DNA from: UBA8389 sp035719105
Lineage (GTDB): Bacteria > Bacteroidota > Bacteroidia > Bacteroidales > UBA1402
Direction: 5' to 3'
DNA: 64,000 bases
NCBI GenBank assembly: GCA_035719105.1
Contig: DASTGN010000006.1
Coordinates: 285,646-349,645 of the forward strand
Shown piece by piece: positions 1-10,066 of the stretch. Position 1 is the stretch's first letter, and every line of letters starts with the position of its first letter. The notes beneath the pieces were generated by a model, which made no database searches, was not told the DNA's origin, and worked only from the letters and a program-made list of their open reading frames with translations. The translations under genes were made by a program, and so were the position numbers.

Positions 1-118
1 GCAGTTTCCAAAATGCTTTGTATCGCGAGGTAACGCCAATTTTTTTACTAGAATCAACTAGGGTTCGTTAAAAAATTAGTTTCTTCACGAAAGTTTTGAC
101 TTAATATAGGATAAGCAG

Positions 119-1462
119 ATGAAAGTTAAGGGGCTACGATGGGTTGTTCTTGGCATGATTTCTTTAGTTGTCGTGATTAATATTCTCGATCGCGGAACCA
201 TGAATTACATGTGGAAGGATGAAGTGGATAAGTCGACCGGACAAGTGATTGTCAAGGGCATAGCCTCCGATTTGCAGTTGATCGACGTACATGCGCCATT
301 GGAAGAGAAAAGAAATCAAACCAAAGAAATTTTGGCGTTTGTGAATATTTTCTTTATGATTGCTTATGGATTTAGTCAAATGGTTTCAGGTAAAATTTAT
401 GACAAAATTGGTACCAGAAATGGATTTTCATTCTCTGCCCTTGTTTGGGGAGGAGCCATTACGCTGACTTCTCTTGTGCAAGGGTTGCGTTCGTTGACTT
501 TTCTTAGAGTGTTATTGGGCTTGGGAGAAGCTGGTCCATGGCCGGGTATGGCGAAATCAAATGCCGAATGGTTTCCATTAAAAGAGCGGGCTGTGGCACA
601 AGGAATTACTGGGGCGGCTTCTTCGGTTGGAAATATACTGGTACCAATCATTATTCCATTGCTGTTTCTACGATACGGATGGAGAGCCACTTTTATTATT
701 GTGGGAATCGTATGTGTAATCTGGATTATACCTTGGTATATCATCAATAAAACATCGCCAAAGAATCATCCATGGATAACCGACAAAGAGCGAGCGTACA
801 TTCTCAGTGGTCAACCTGAAAAGAACATTACCAACGACACGACAAAAAGCATACGCGAACTTTTAAAAGACAAGAGAAGCTATTCGGTCATTCTTAGCCG
901 CTTTTTCTTGGATCCCGTTTGGTGGATGTTTATGACCTGGCTACCCATTTATCTGCAAGAGGTCTATGGATTGAATCTTCAGGAAGTCGCTTCTACAGCT
1001 TGGATTCCATTTGTCGGAGCAGCCATTGGTGGAATAATAGGCGGATGGTTCTCTGGTTGGCTCATTGGTAAGGGAAAGAGTCTCGATTATGCCCGAAAGA
1101 TGTCCATAAGCGTCGGCTGTTTGCTGATTGTACCCGGAATGATCGGTGCGGCCTTAGCTCCAACGGCACTCGCGGCTTCGTTTATGTTGATGTTCATTCT
1201 TGGTGGTTTTCAATTTGCTATGACCAACATACAGACTTTACCCAGCGATTTCCATACCGGTAAGACTGTTGGTTCACTGGCTGGAATTGGCGGAGCGGCA
1301 GCTGTGGTCGGGATTGTCATTTCAACCTTCCTGGTGCCTTCACTGACTACCGGAGGGTCTTGGTTGCCCTACTTTGCCATGGGCGTCCTGTTGGTTCCCT
1401 TGTCCTTACTGTCCATCTTTTTATTTGCTGGAAAAATAACATCAGTCGATCAACAAAAATGA
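119..1462 (+). CDS. MFS transporter, anion:cation symporter (hexuronate-type)
   Basis: A 447-residue major facilitator protein with about twelve hydrophobic segments. TM1 ends in ILDRGTMNYMW, and the loop GKIYDKIGTRNG between TM2 and TM3 is the classic MFS motif. The RVLLGLGEAGPWPGM stretch is typical of the ACS family that includes the ExuT and DgoT sugar-acid carriers. The loop between TM1 and TM2 (about residues 30-75) is longer than usual. The stop overlaps the next start (ATGA), so the two genes are translationally coupled. Substrate is inferred only: a hexuronate or related sugar acid would fit the pectin-degrading genes in the window. Confidence 0.85.
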   Translation: MKVKGLRWVVLGMISLVVVINILDRGTMNYMWKDEVDKSTGQVIVKGIASDLQLIDVHAPLEEKRNQTKEILAFVNIFFMIAYGFSQMVSGKIYDKIGTRNGFSFSALVWGGAITLTSLVQGLRSLTFLRVLLGLGEAGPWPGMAKSNAEWFPLKERAVAQGITGAASSVGNILVPIIIPLLFLRYGWRATFIIVGIVCVIWIIPWYIINKTSPKNHPWITDKERAYILSGQPEKNITNDTTKSIRELLKDKRSYSVILSRFFLDPVWWMFMTWLPIYLQEVYGLNLQEVASTAWIPFVGAAIGGIIGGWFSGWLIGKGKSLDYARKMSISVGCLLIVPGMIGAALAPTALAASFMLMFILGGFQFAMTNIQTLPSDFHTGKTVGSLAGIGGAAAVVGIVISTFLVPSLTTGGSWLPYFAMGVLLVPLSLLSIFLFAGKITSVDQQK

Positions 1463-2550
1463 AAGATTATACCAACTATTCAGTGATTCCACTCAAACAA
1501 CGATCTAATCGCGTGTGGAGAACATATCGCGGAGGCCTCCTAATAGATAGTTGGAAGGGAAACAAGGTATGTGAAGATGGTGATACTCCGGAGGAATGGG
1601 TTGCGTCAACCATTATTGCCAGGGGCAATGACCGACCGCCGACAGAAGGCCTTACTGTGATCGAGTTGGCTGATGGGTACGCCTTTCTTAAGGATATGAT
1701 TGAATCAAATAAAGAAGCTTTTCTAGGTAAACGCATTGCTTCTGAATATGGTGATACAGCACTTTTGATCAAGATGTTGGATTCCTGCGAGCGGCTCAGC
1801 ATCCAGGTTCACCCAGATAAGGAGTTTGCCTTTAACTTTTTAGGTTCCCAATTTGGCAAAACGGAAGGCTGGTATGTTTTAGGCGGTCGGACTGTTTTGA
1901 ACGAAGAAAGCTATGTGCTTTTTGGCTTTAAAGAGGGAGTTGACAAACAAAAATGGAGTCAACTGTTTCACGACCAAGATATTGATGGGATGATCAATTC
2001 ACTGCATAAAGTGTATGTCAAACCGGGGGATGTTTTCATTATCAATGGTGGAGTACCTCATGCTATTGGCAGTGGTTGTTTCCTATTAGAAATACAGGAA
2101 CCGACGGATTATACGATGCGAGTGGAAAAGACTACCCAAAATGGTTCCTCAATTAATGACATGCTTGTTCACCAAGGCGTCGGGGAAGAGCGTATGTTGG
2201 ATTGTTTCCATTACGACAGTTACTCTTATGAGGAAACCATGCGCCGATGGAAAATTGATCCCAAGGTTGTCTCCAAATCCATGGACTTTCAATTAAGGGC
2301 TCTGATTGATTCGGACCACACCCATTGCTTCTCACTCCACGAATTAGTTGTGTACACAAGAACCACCACCCAACCAAACGACGCCTTTTTCGTGGCTGTT
2401 GTCTATGCGGGAAAAGGCAGCATAACGACTTCTGCTATAAAAATGGATATCAAAGCAGGGGATGAATTTTTTATACCGGCTTCGTTGGGACAAATGGAGT
2501 GGGAGGCAGAAGAAACGTTACGGGTGCTTTTGTGCTATCCTCCAAATTGA
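1459..2550 (+). CDS. manA: Class I mannose-6-phosphate isomerase-like protein
   Basis: A 363-residue cupin enzyme of the type I phosphomannose isomerase family, which interconverts mannose-6-phosphate and fructose-6-phosphate. The zinc-site motifs are visible: QVHPDK, TEGWYVL and VPHAIGSG, followed by LEIQEPTDYTMR. An in-frame start exists further upstream inside the transporter gene. The ATG at 1459 is preferred because it overlaps the transporter stop (ATGA) and the protein from there matches the family N-terminus (Y-x-L-x-P, then W-G). Pairing with a sugar-acid transporter suggests catabolic use, but the physiological substrate is not fixed by sequence. Confidence 0.85.
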   Translation: MKDYTNYSVIPLKQRSNRVWRTYRGGLLIDSWKGNKVCEDGDTPEEWVASTIIARGNDRPPTEGLTVIELADGYAFLKDMIESNKEAFLGKRIASEYGDTALLIKMLDSCERLSIQVHPDKEFAFNFLGSQFGKTEGWYVLGGRTVLNEESYVLFGFKEGVDKQKWSQLFHDQDIDGMINSLHKVYVKPGDVFIINGGVPHAIGSGCFLLEIQEPTDYTMRVEKTTQNGSSINDMLVHQGVGEERMLDCFHYDSYSYEETMRRWKIDPKVVSKSMDFQLRALIDSDHTHCFSLHELVVYTRTTTQPNDAFFVAVVYAGKGSITTSAIKMDIKAGDEFFIPASLGQMEWEAEETLRVLLCYPPN

Positions 2551-2712
2551 ATGGAAGCCGAATTAAAAGAATCACTCAACCAGTGTTCCGAGTATTGGAA
2601 TCAGAATGAATTGCCAAAGTTGAAGATTAACCACTGAAAGGTTCCCCAAAGAATAGGGCATCGTAACAACAGTCAATCCGAAGGAAAGGCGACGCTTTCT
2701 TATGTTCTTTAA

Positions 2713-3693
2713 CTAAAATTTATAGGACAATCCAACACCCAATATCTCTTTAAATTGAACAAGTGCTTTAGAATCATCCATCGTGCCATCATTATTAGTA
2801 TCGATTGGAATAAGGATATCTTTATCCCAAATCAGGTGCGTATTGACATTCACTCGAATGTATTTGTTTACTTGTAAAGCGACCTGCGTCTCCCAACTTA
2901 CATCAACAAATTGAGGATTATGCAAATAGTTAGAAAATAAATCGGCTTTGGTGGTAAAGGATACATTCTTAAGTAGTTCATTCTTAAAATCATTTCTGCT
3001 ATATATAATTCGAACATAACCCCCAAATTCACTTTTCGATTTTTTACCCAGCTCTAAAATAGCTCCAAGATTATCATATTTGGCGCCTTGGACACCGAAA
3101 GCACCGGCATTCGCCAATTCTTGATCATTCACCCATGTGATCTTTCCAGTAAGTGGTGCAATAAAGGCTCCAAAATAACTGTTTGGTTTGTAATCCATTC
3201 CTAGCGCACCAATAACATAAAGTGGCGCAAGAAAATTCGATATTTTTGAGGTGTCCTTTGCATAATCCTTTCCTACAGTCATTTGAGTTCTGACGTTGAG
3301 CAGTGCAGTATAGAAAAAATTCTTTGTGGCTTTTTTCCCAAATTTTGACATGAAATCAAACTTATCATCTGTTTTCATGTAATCTGAATTCTTGCCTTGT
3401 TTTAAAAGGCCATAACCCACATCCAATGAATTATCCCAAGCTATGTTATCTTTTTTGTAATTGGCAAAAACACTTATTAAACCATTAATAGCCAATGAAT
3501 TTTGACCACCGGAAGCCCAGTTTGTCAAGGATGTTTGGGCAAGACTCAATCCCAAGATTCCACCCTTTTTCCAACCAGGAATAGTGTCTGTAACAATGGT
3601 GCGAAGTTTGCTTTCCGCATCGGTCACTTGACTAAAAACAATTGGATGAAACACCAATAACAATAAAATCGATAGAATGGTTCTTTTTTTCAT
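2713..3693 (-). CDS. DUF3078 outer-membrane-type protein
   Basis: A 326-residue protein with a clear N-terminal signal peptide (MKKRTILSILLLLVFHPIVFS). The rest is a run of amphipathic beta strands ending in an aromatic residue (GLSYKF), as in outer-membrane barrels. The early motif GGILGLSLAQTSLTNWASGG is typical of the Bacteroidetes DUF3078 family, whose function is unknown. It stands alone, convergent with the phosphomannose isomerase gene and divergent from the propeller gene. Confidence 0.75.
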   Translation of the reverse strand: MKKRTILSILLLLVFHPIVFSQVTDAESKLRTIVTDTIPGWKKGGILGLSLAQTSLTNWASGGQNSLAINGLISVFANYKKDNIAWDNSLDVGYGLLKQGKNSDYMKTDDKFDFMSKFGKKATKNFFYTALLNVRTQMTVGKDYAKDTSKISNFLAPLYVIGALGMDYKPNSYFGAFIAPLTGKITWVNDQELANAGAFGVQGAKYDNLGAILELGKKSKSEFGGYVRIIYSRNDFKNELLKNVSFTTKADLFSNYLHNPQFVDVSWETQVALQVNKYIRVNVNTHLIWDKDILIPIDTNNDGTMDDSKALVQFKEILGVGLSYKF

Positions 3694-3996
3694 TACACAG
3701 TTTTTTAAATTGTTGAATAAAAGACAGAAACATCGAGAAATCTTATGTAGACTGTTGCCTAAATCGAAGAAATGCTTGGGAAATTGTATGGTATTTTTTG
3801 TAAATATATATAATTTCCAAAATTTCCAATAAGAAAATGAAAAGAAAGTATATGGTTGCCTTTGTAGTTGTTACTTCATTCAACCTAAAGTTTCAATTTG
3901 TGGATGTAGAAATACGTTTTTTCGATTTTTAATGTATATTTGAGCGATATAAAGTGAGATAAATGACGGAACCGAAAAACTAATAATCGTGATTGT
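3694..3996. promoter_or_regulatory. Divergent intergenic region with a TAnnTTTG promoter box
   Basis: About 300 bases without a supportable gene separate two divergent genes. On the plus strand TATATTTG at 3935-3942 matches the Bacteroidetes -7 consensus and lies 54 bases before the ATG at 3997. No good TTTG box was seen at the expected distance upstream. Nothing else was recognised here. Confidence 0.5.
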
Positions 3997-6177
3997 ATGA
4001 ACAGAAAATTGTCTTTGTTGCTGTTTCTCTTATTCTTGTTTATGGCCATGCAACCACTTGCATCACAAGAAATTAAATCTTCGGTCAGCCATCCGGCGTA
4101 TCTGGAAAACGTCAATGACTTGTGCATGGTCGGAGATCAGTTGTGGTTGGCCACAAGCGGTGGCTTAGTCAAATTCAATACAATGACAGGCACTTTCGCC
4201 TGCTACAACAAATCAAATGCCGGCCTACCAGTCAACCAAGTTAATTTGGTTTCACCGTATGCCGACGGTCAGATAGCCTATTCGACCGCCAAAGGCATCG
4301 GTATTCTTCGTGACACCACCACGGTGTCCTTTTTGACGCATGCCGCACTCAGTGAATCGCTGAACTCCAAGTATAGGACTAGAATGGAATTCATTGATGG
4401 AAAATTGTACATTGGCGTTTTGAACCGAATTCTTATTTACGATCAAAGCAACTGGACTACCTTGAATGTCTTGCCGCCCTATATGTCATCGATTGATTTG
4501 GTAAACGATATCGAACCAGGTCCGAATGGTCGCATATATGTAGCTAGAATGAGGGGTGTCAGCGAGATCGTTGGTGATACTTCGCTGAACGATGTGGTAA
4601 ATATCCGTTCTGTAAAGGATATGGCGTTTATTTCCGACGTATTATGGATGGCATCACCCTATGGTCTGTTCAGTTTTAAGGATACGCTAAAGCAAGTGCA
4701 GTCGACGCAGAATCCATACATGAAACCCGGGTTGTCCGATAATACAGTGATTCGAATGAAGAAAAGTACGGATGGCAAACTCTGGTTGCTCACCCGCAAA
4801 GGCCTTTCACTCTTTGATCCTACCAATGGAAACCAAGTTACCTATCGTACGGACACTCTCCAACTTGCAGCAAATCCAATGATGGCAGTTGACACATTGG
4901 GTCATGTTTGGTTGGTTGGTCAAAAACCTGGTCGGATTTGGAAATTCGATGGTGCGTCCTGGACACCTTTCAGTCTCCATAAGGGTTTGGCAAGCAACTA
5001 TATTAGCGCTTTCGTCCCGAACGGCAAGCATGTTTGGATCGGATACAAGGATTCAACTCTTTCCAATTACGACGGTAAAGGTTCCTGTGTATACGATTCT
5101 GCAGCCCTTGCGTCATTGAAGTTGAAGCATCCCATTTATTTTAACGGTAAAAGGTTGGTGTACTTTGCAGACAGCTCGGTCGTAGTCGATCAAGATGATT
5201 CTATCCGTGCTCTGATCAAATCCGGTTATGTGAATAAAATGGCTAAAGCAGCTTTCGATTCAATCAATAATGTTTATTGGTCGGTTGCGAAAACGGGTAT
5301 CGAACGGATCAAAGACAGTATTCTAACCACGATTTCTGTCAAAGCGCTTGGAGCGGCAACGGATAGGATTTATGGACTCTATTTGGAGAAAAATGGATCA
5401 CTTTTGATTAGCACCTATCCAGATCCGAACGTTTCCAAAGGTGGCCAGTTATTGCGCTACAACCAAGGTTCCCTGGAAATTCTATTTACTTGTTCGAATC
5501 CATATCAATATGTATCCGCAGTGGTGCGCGATTCCGTGGGTGCCCTTTGGATGGGTATCATGGACGTTAAATTACGAGGCAAAATGTATGGAGGAGGCGT
5601 TGTCAACATGGTAGGAAAGAATATCAAAGTATTAACCATGTTGAATTCCGGGCTGCCTAGCAATTCGGTTTCCGATATCAGCATTGACAAAAACGGAAAC
5701 CTTTGGTTCGCCTGTTTTGAAGGTGGTGTGGCTCGTTTGTCAAAAACGGGAGGTTGGGTAAAATATACGGCTGAAAATTCGGCCTTGGAAAGCGATTCAG
5801 TAGAAAAAGTAGCTGTGGATGACAGCAACAATGTTTGGGCTTCCACCCTGAGTGGTGGTTTGACGTTCCTGGCTGCTGATCCAACTGCCAGCAAAGTTGC
5901 GACTGCATTGATGCCCATAGCAACTAAATCTGAAAGCTCCATGGAAATCTATCCGATGCCTTGCACGACGGAAGTGAATCTGAAATTCAAAGACTCAGTG
6001 ACGAACGCCCGTGTATCGGTGTTCAATATTTCTGGTCAGAAAATCATGGACGAATCCTTTACAGTACCTCTGGATGGCGTGTTGACGATGCCAGTGAATA
6101 CTTTCTCCAAAGGCATGTACTTATTGAGGGTATCGACCAATGAAACAACCGAAAGTAAAAGACTGATTGTTCAGTAA
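3997..6177 (+). CDS. Secreted beta-propeller protein with T9SS sorting domain
   Basis: A 726-residue exported protein. It has an N-terminal signal peptide, then repeated blades with the pattern of two-component-regulator propellers (LWLATSGGLVKFN, LWLLTRKGLSLFD, LWFACFEGGVARL, VWASTLSGGLTFL). The last 80 or so residues form a type A T9SS C-terminal domain: MEIYPMPCTTEVNLKF, RVSVFNISGQKI, and the KGMYLLRVST strand before the end. It is therefore expected on the cell surface or released. No catalytic domain was seen, so ligand and role are unknown. The terminator at 6192-6227 follows directly. Confidence 0.85.
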   Translation: MNRKLSLLLFLLFLFMAMQPLASQEIKSSVSHPAYLENVNDLCMVGDQLWLATSGGLVKFNTMTGTFACYNKSNAGLPVNQVNLVSPYADGQIAYSTAKGIGILRDTTTVSFLTHAALSESLNSKYRTRMEFIDGKLYIGVLNRILIYDQSNWTTLNVLPPYMSSIDLVNDIEPGPNGRIYVARMRGVSEIVGDTSLNDVVNIRSVKDMAFISDVLWMASPYGLFSFKDTLKQVQSTQNPYMKPGLSDNTVIRMKKSTDGKLWLLTRKGLSLFDPTNGNQVTYRTDTLQLAANPMMAVDTLGHVWLVGQKPGRIWKFDGASWTPFSLHKGLASNYISAFVPNGKHVWIGYKDSTLSNYDGKGSCVYDSAALASLKLKHPIYFNGKRLVYFADSSVVVDQDDSIRALIKSGYVNKMAKAAFDSINNVYWSVAKTGIERIKDSILTTISVKALGAATDRIYGLYLEKNGSLLISTYPDPNVSKGGQLLRYNQGSLEILFTCSNPYQYVSAVVRDSVGALWMGIMDVKLRGKMYGGGVVNMVGKNIKVLTMLNSGLPSNSVSDISIDKNGNLWFACFEGGVARLSKTGGWVKYTAENSALESDSVEKVAVDDSNNVWASTLSGGLTFLAADPTASKVATALMPIATKSESSMEIYPMPCTTEVNLKFKDSVTNARVSVFNISGQKIMDESFTVPLDGVLTMPVNTFSKGMYLLRVSTNETTESKRLIVQ

Positions 6178-6191
6178 TTGAAGATATATTT

Positions 6192-6227
6192 AATAATAAA
6201 GGCTGCTTTTAGGCAGCCTTTATTATT
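6192..6227. terminator. Bidirectional rho-independent terminator
   Basis: A 15-bp perfect stem (AATAAAGGCTGC in one arm, GCAGCCTTTATT in the other, plus three flanking A-T pairs) closes a TTTTAG loop. A and T tracts on the two sides let it work for both converging genes. Confidence 0.85.
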
Positions 6228-7417
6228 TATCTTTTGGGTCTCACTAAAACATGTTCCGTTAAGGATTGTTTCCATTGTGGAAGTTGGTTGAAAAATTCTT
6301 GGGCGTTTTGAACTCCACCCTGTTGTTTTTTCCAATAAACAGTGGCATAATAGCGAATGACTGGACTTCCTTTCAGCAGATACAGAAAGTTGTCATTGTC
6401 TTGGCAATCCGTGGTTTTGGTGATTTCCTCCGGGCAATAGACAGCCAAACCAACGGTTTCCTTTTCGTATTTGATGGTGTCACTAACCGGCCAGTTGCGG
6501 CCCCAGACTGCCAAAACATGATCTTTATTGTAGGCAGTCATTTCTGGAAACTTTTGAACGCCAGTGCAATAAGTCTGTGCTGCAAGATCATTGGCAGCAA
6601 GGTAGTTTACAATTTCCAAATCCCGATGTCCAGCATATAGGAACGCACGAGTGGTCATTTGTACGCTTTGACTCTGATACTGCCAATTGTCCGATTCCAT
6701 TTCGACCACGGTTCGAACGGGACCATTAGCCAAAATGCGAGCTGTGCGGTTGGAAACCGGTTCGACGTGCAAAGCCTTTTTGCCATCCCAACCCTTAAAG
6801 GTGCCTACAGATACATAGCTGTTAACCAATAAGATATCATCGCCGAAATTTTTAGAAAGCATGGAATCGGTGGGATACCAAAGCGATTCGGCCAGTTCCA
6901 ATCGAGGTTGTTTTTTTCCGTATACATCGATGGTCTGTTTCTTGTCGAAATAGAACCGATACCCCATCCATTCACTTTCGAAGGCGGGGCCGTGGTGATG
7001 AAGGGAATTGTATAAGTTTCCCGTAGGCGAAGAAATTTCCTTAATCGGAATGATCGATTTACCTTCCTTTTTAAACATTTGCGCATTCACGCGTTTTGGG
7101 AATACTTTTTTGGACGGTTTTGCAAGAAATTTCAACGTCAGGGATTCCTTTTGAAGGGATCTCAGATTTACTGTCAATGCAATTTCTTCAACCTTGCCGT
7201 CACGATCGAGGTCATCGGCTTGAACTGGAATCTGTTTTTTTCCAAAGAAAGCAACAGGATATCCAACAGGCAGTGATCCCCCAAATTGTTGACTCGTCAA
7301 CACAATGGGCTGGTCGGGACGGTCGAAATTAGAAGGATTTTCAATGGTAAAAGTGTAACTTTTAGCGGAAACCACTGAACTGCAAACGAGCAATAAAATC
7401 AATAATAGGTTTTTCAT
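6227..7417 (-). CDS. DUF4861 secreted protein
   Basis: A 396-residue protein with a signal peptide ending near SAKSY. It resembles the DUF4861 family of Bacteroidetes: an early FTIENPSNFDRPDQPIVL strand, the LHHHGPAFESEWMGYRFYFD segment in the middle, and WYPTDSMLSKNFGDDILLV after it. The family is often found near polysaccharide lyases, so a role in pectin or uronic-acid oligosaccharide handling is plausible, but the activity is unknown. It sits downstream of the glycogen genes, separated from them by a terminator, so it is probably its own unit. Confidence 0.65.
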   Translation of the reverse strand: MKNLLLILLLVCSSVVSAKSYTFTIENPSNFDRPDQPIVLTSQQFGGSLPVGYPVAFFGKKQIPVQADDLDRDGKVEEIALTVNLRSLQKESLTLKFLAKPSKKVFPKRVNAQMFKKEGKSIIPIKEISSPTGNLYNSLHHHGPAFESEWMGYRFYFDKKQTIDVYGKKQPRLELAESLWYPTDSMLSKNFGDDILLVNSYVSVGTFKGWDGKKALHVEPVSNRTARILANGPVRTVVEMESDNWQYQSQSVQMTTRAFLYAGHRDLEIVNYLAANDLAAQTYCTGVQKFPEMTAYNKDHVLAVWGRNWPVSDTIKYEKETVGLAVYCPEEITKTTDCQDNDNFLYLLKGSPVIRYYATVYWKKQQGGVQNAQEFFNQLPQWKQSLTEHVLVRPKR

Positions 7418-7429
7418 AGGAATGGTGGT

Positions 7430-7469
7430 TATAAAAAAACGGGTATCATCCGATGTTAGACGATACCCG
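7430..7469 (-). terminator. Rho-independent terminator of the glycogen operon
   Basis: On the minus strand an 8-bp stem (CGGGTATC with GATACCCG, 7440-7447 and 7462-7469) is followed by a seven-T tract. It lies just past the end of the glycogen phosphorylase gene and before the DUF4861 gene. Confidence 0.8.
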
Positions 7470-7488
7470 CAAATTTAGGTTTAATATC

Positions 7489-10047
7489 TTAAATGATCCA
7501 TTTTACATAACAAAAATCCTGGCGGTGAGGCAAATCGACATTTTTCGGGAAAACACGGACGGCGTAGGTGAAATGGCCGGCGCGATTCAACGTGTATTCT
7601 ATCCCGAAGGTTTGAAGGTCATTTTCGACATGCAGCAAATCAAATTCCGTAATAGTCAGATTGCGCTTTCCATCTGGACGAATGTTGTTGATAACCAATT
7701 CCACACCCAAATCAGGGTCGATGCCTGCGTATTTAAGCGTAACCTTGAATTGATATTTCTGACCGACACACAGATCTTTGCCGAAATTCTCAGGCATTTC
7801 TGTGCTTTGAACGGTGATGCTGTCCCAAAAACCGGCCACTTTTTCCTTCCAAGCCGCAATCTCGATGGCCTTTTTGAAATTATCCGCTTTTAATAGGGCT
7901 GAACGGTCAGCCAGTTTGGTGTAGAATTTTTCCAGGTAATCATCCAACATACGCTTGGTTGTATACTTTGGAGCAATTTTAGCTATGGAATTTTTGATGT
8001 ACATGATCCATTCCGGCGAGAATCCATTTTCAGCTTTGGAATAATAAAGCGGTATAATTTCGTTTTCCAGCATGCTATAAATGGTTGCAGCATCCAATTG
8101 ATCCTGAAATTCAGGATTTTCATAAGTGATTTTGTCGGTCAATGCCCAACCAGCACCCTTTTCATAACCTTCCAGCCACCATCCGTCCAAGACTGAGAAG
8201 TTGAGTACTCCGTTCATTTGAGCCTTTTCACCGGATGTACCGGATGCTTCTAGCGGGCGAGTCGGCGTATTCAACCAGATATCAACACCGGAAACGAGGC
8301 GACGGGCCAATGCCATGTCGTAGTTTTCAAGGAAAATGACCTTGCCTTGGAATTCCGGCATTTTGGAGATTTCCATAATGCGTTTGATGAGGCCTTGTCC
8401 TCCACCGTCAGCGGGGTGCGCTTTACCGGTGAACAGAAATTGTACAGGGTATTGCGGATTGTTGACAATCTTGGACAAACGTTCCAGGTTCATGAACAAC
8501 AAATGAGCACGTTTGTAGGTGGCGAAACGACGGCCGAACCCAATGGTCAAGATATTAGGATTCATTTTTTCAAGAATGGAAACTACTCGGGTAGGATCTC
8601 CCTGATTGCGAAGCCAGTTTTCCTTGTATTTGGCACGAACGTATTCGAATAATTTCTGTTTGAGAACCTGACGCGTTTCCCAAACTTCTTGATCGCTAAC
8701 CTGATAAATCTTTTCCCAGTGCTTTGCATTGGATTGATCGGACCACCATTCTGGACCAAAGGTCTTGGAATATAATTTCTGCCATTCGGAAGCCGTCCAG
8801 GAAGGCATGTGTACACCGTTGGTCACATAATTGACATGCAATTCTTCAGGGAAATAACCTTTCCAAATGGGATTGAACATTTCCTGTGAAACCTTACCGT
8901 GCAACCAGCTGACACCATTGACTTCCTGGCAACAATTGCAAGCGAATACGCTCATGGAGAATTTTTCGTGAGTGCCAGGTTCTTCACGACCCAAGTCGAT
9001 GAATTCCTGCCAGCTGATTCCCAATTTAGCAGGGAATGCGCTCATGTATTTGGCAAAAAGGTCTTCCTCAAACGAATCATGACCTGCCGGCACCGGGGTA
9101 TGGACGGTGTACAGCCCCGAAGCACGCACCACTTCCAGTGCTTGTGTGAACGTCAATTGATTTTGCTGAACCAAATCCACCAAACGTTGTGCATTGATAA
9201 GCGCGGCATGCCCTTCGTTGCAGTGGTAGACTTGTTTTTTTATGCCCAACGTGTTGAGCAACTGCATTCCACCAATACCCAATAGATATTCTTGTTTCAA
9301 TCGATTCTCCCAGTCTCCTCCGTAAAGTTGAGCAGTAATCTGACGGTCGAATTCACTGTTCAAGGCATTGTCGGTATCCATCAAATAGAGGGAAACGCGG
9401 CCAACTGCAACCTTCCAGACATTTACAAAGAGTTTGTAACCAGGGTACTCCATGACCAACACGATGTTGTCCCCGTTGGCATCTTTTACCTGAACCAGCG
9501 GCAAAGTATTGAAATCCTGGGGTTCATATTTGGCAATTTGTTGGCCTTCCATAGAAAGCTCCTGAGTAAAATAGCCATTTCGATAGAGGAAACCGACAGC
9601 AGTCATGTTGATGTTGCAATCGGAGGCTTCTTTGAGGTAGTCACCGGCCAAAACGCCAAGACCACCGGAGTAAATTTTCAATATATCGGTCAAACCATAT
9701 TCCATGCTGAAATAGGCAACGCTTGGCTTTTGAGTGTTCACGGGAGTGTCCATGTAAGCACGGAACTCAGCGTATAAAGTTCTCAGCCGATTCATGAAAC
9801 CAGAGTCCTGGGTCAAATCCTTCAATCGTTGGTAGGGAACAGTTTCAAGCAAAAGAACGGGGTTGTGTCCGCATTCGGACCACAACTCGGGATCCACTTC
9901 CCGGAAAAGCTTTGCAGCCTCGTGTTTCCATACCCACCAAAGATTGTAGGCAATTTCCTGCAATTCACAGAGACCCGGAGGCATGGTCGATTTAACGACT
10001 ACTTCGGCCCATTGGGGGGTATTGGTGTTGTTTACTTTGACTTTCAT
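7489..10047 (-). CDS. glgP: Alpha-glucan (glycogen) phosphorylase, GT35
   Basis: An 852-residue cytoplasmic phosphorylase that releases glucose-1-phosphate from glycogen or maltodextrin. The first ~110 residues are the DUF3417-type N-terminal domain (ELQEIAYNLWWVWKHEA) of the short bacterial alpha-glucan phosphorylases. The core shows YFSMEYGL, YSGGLGVLAGD and the pyridoxal-phosphate region EASGTSGEKAQMNG. An extra C-terminal beta domain (about 750-852) follows. It starts 19 bases after the glycogen synthase stop, so synthesis and breakdown enzymes share one operon. Confidence 0.92.
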   Translation of the reverse strand: MKVKVNNTNTPQWAEVVVKSTMPPGLCELQEIAYNLWWVWKHEAAKLFREVDPELWSECGHNPVLLLETVPYQRLKDLTQDSGFMNRLRTLYAEFRAYMDTPVNTQKPSVAYFSMEYGLTDILKIYSGGLGVLAGDYLKEASDCNINMTAVGFLYRNGYFTQELSMEGQQIAKYEPQDFNTLPLVQVKDANGDNIVLVMEYPGYKLFVNVWKVAVGRVSLYLMDTDNALNSEFDRQITAQLYGGDWENRLKQEYLLGIGGMQLLNTLGIKKQVYHCNEGHAALINAQRLVDLVQQNQLTFTQALEVVRASGLYTVHTPVPAGHDSFEEDLFAKYMSAFPAKLGISWQEFIDLGREEPGTHEKFSMSVFACNCCQEVNGVSWLHGKVSQEMFNPIWKGYFPEELHVNYVTNGVHMPSWTASEWQKLYSKTFGPEWWSDQSNAKHWEKIYQVSDQEVWETRQVLKQKLFEYVRAKYKENWLRNQGDPTRVVSILEKMNPNILTIGFGRRFATYKRAHLLFMNLERLSKIVNNPQYPVQFLFTGKAHPADGGGQGLIKRIMEISKMPEFQGKVIFLENYDMALARRLVSGVDIWLNTPTRPLEASGTSGEKAQMNGVLNFSVLDGWWLEGYEKGAGWALTDKITYENPEFQDQLDAATIYSMLENEIIPLYYSKAENGFSPEWIMYIKNSIAKIAPKYTTKRMLDDYLEKFYTKLADRSALLKADNFKKAIEIAAWKEKVAGFWDSITVQSTEMPENFGKDLCVGQKYQFKVTLKYAGIDPDLGVELVINNIRPDGKRNLTITEFDLLHVENDLQTFGIEYTLNRAGHFTYAVRVFPKNVDLPHRQDFCYVKWII

Positions 10048-10066
10048 ATGATGCGAGTATTTTGGT

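Noticed and set aside
1360..1458. Upstream extension of the phosphomannose isomerase gene
   Set aside because: The extra residues overlap the transporter gene and do not resemble the enzyme family. The ATG at 1459 fits both the protein and the ATGA coupling.
2551..2712. A 28-codon frame directly after the phosphomannose isomerase stop
   Set aside because: It starts on the base after the stop codon, with no family resemblance or other support.
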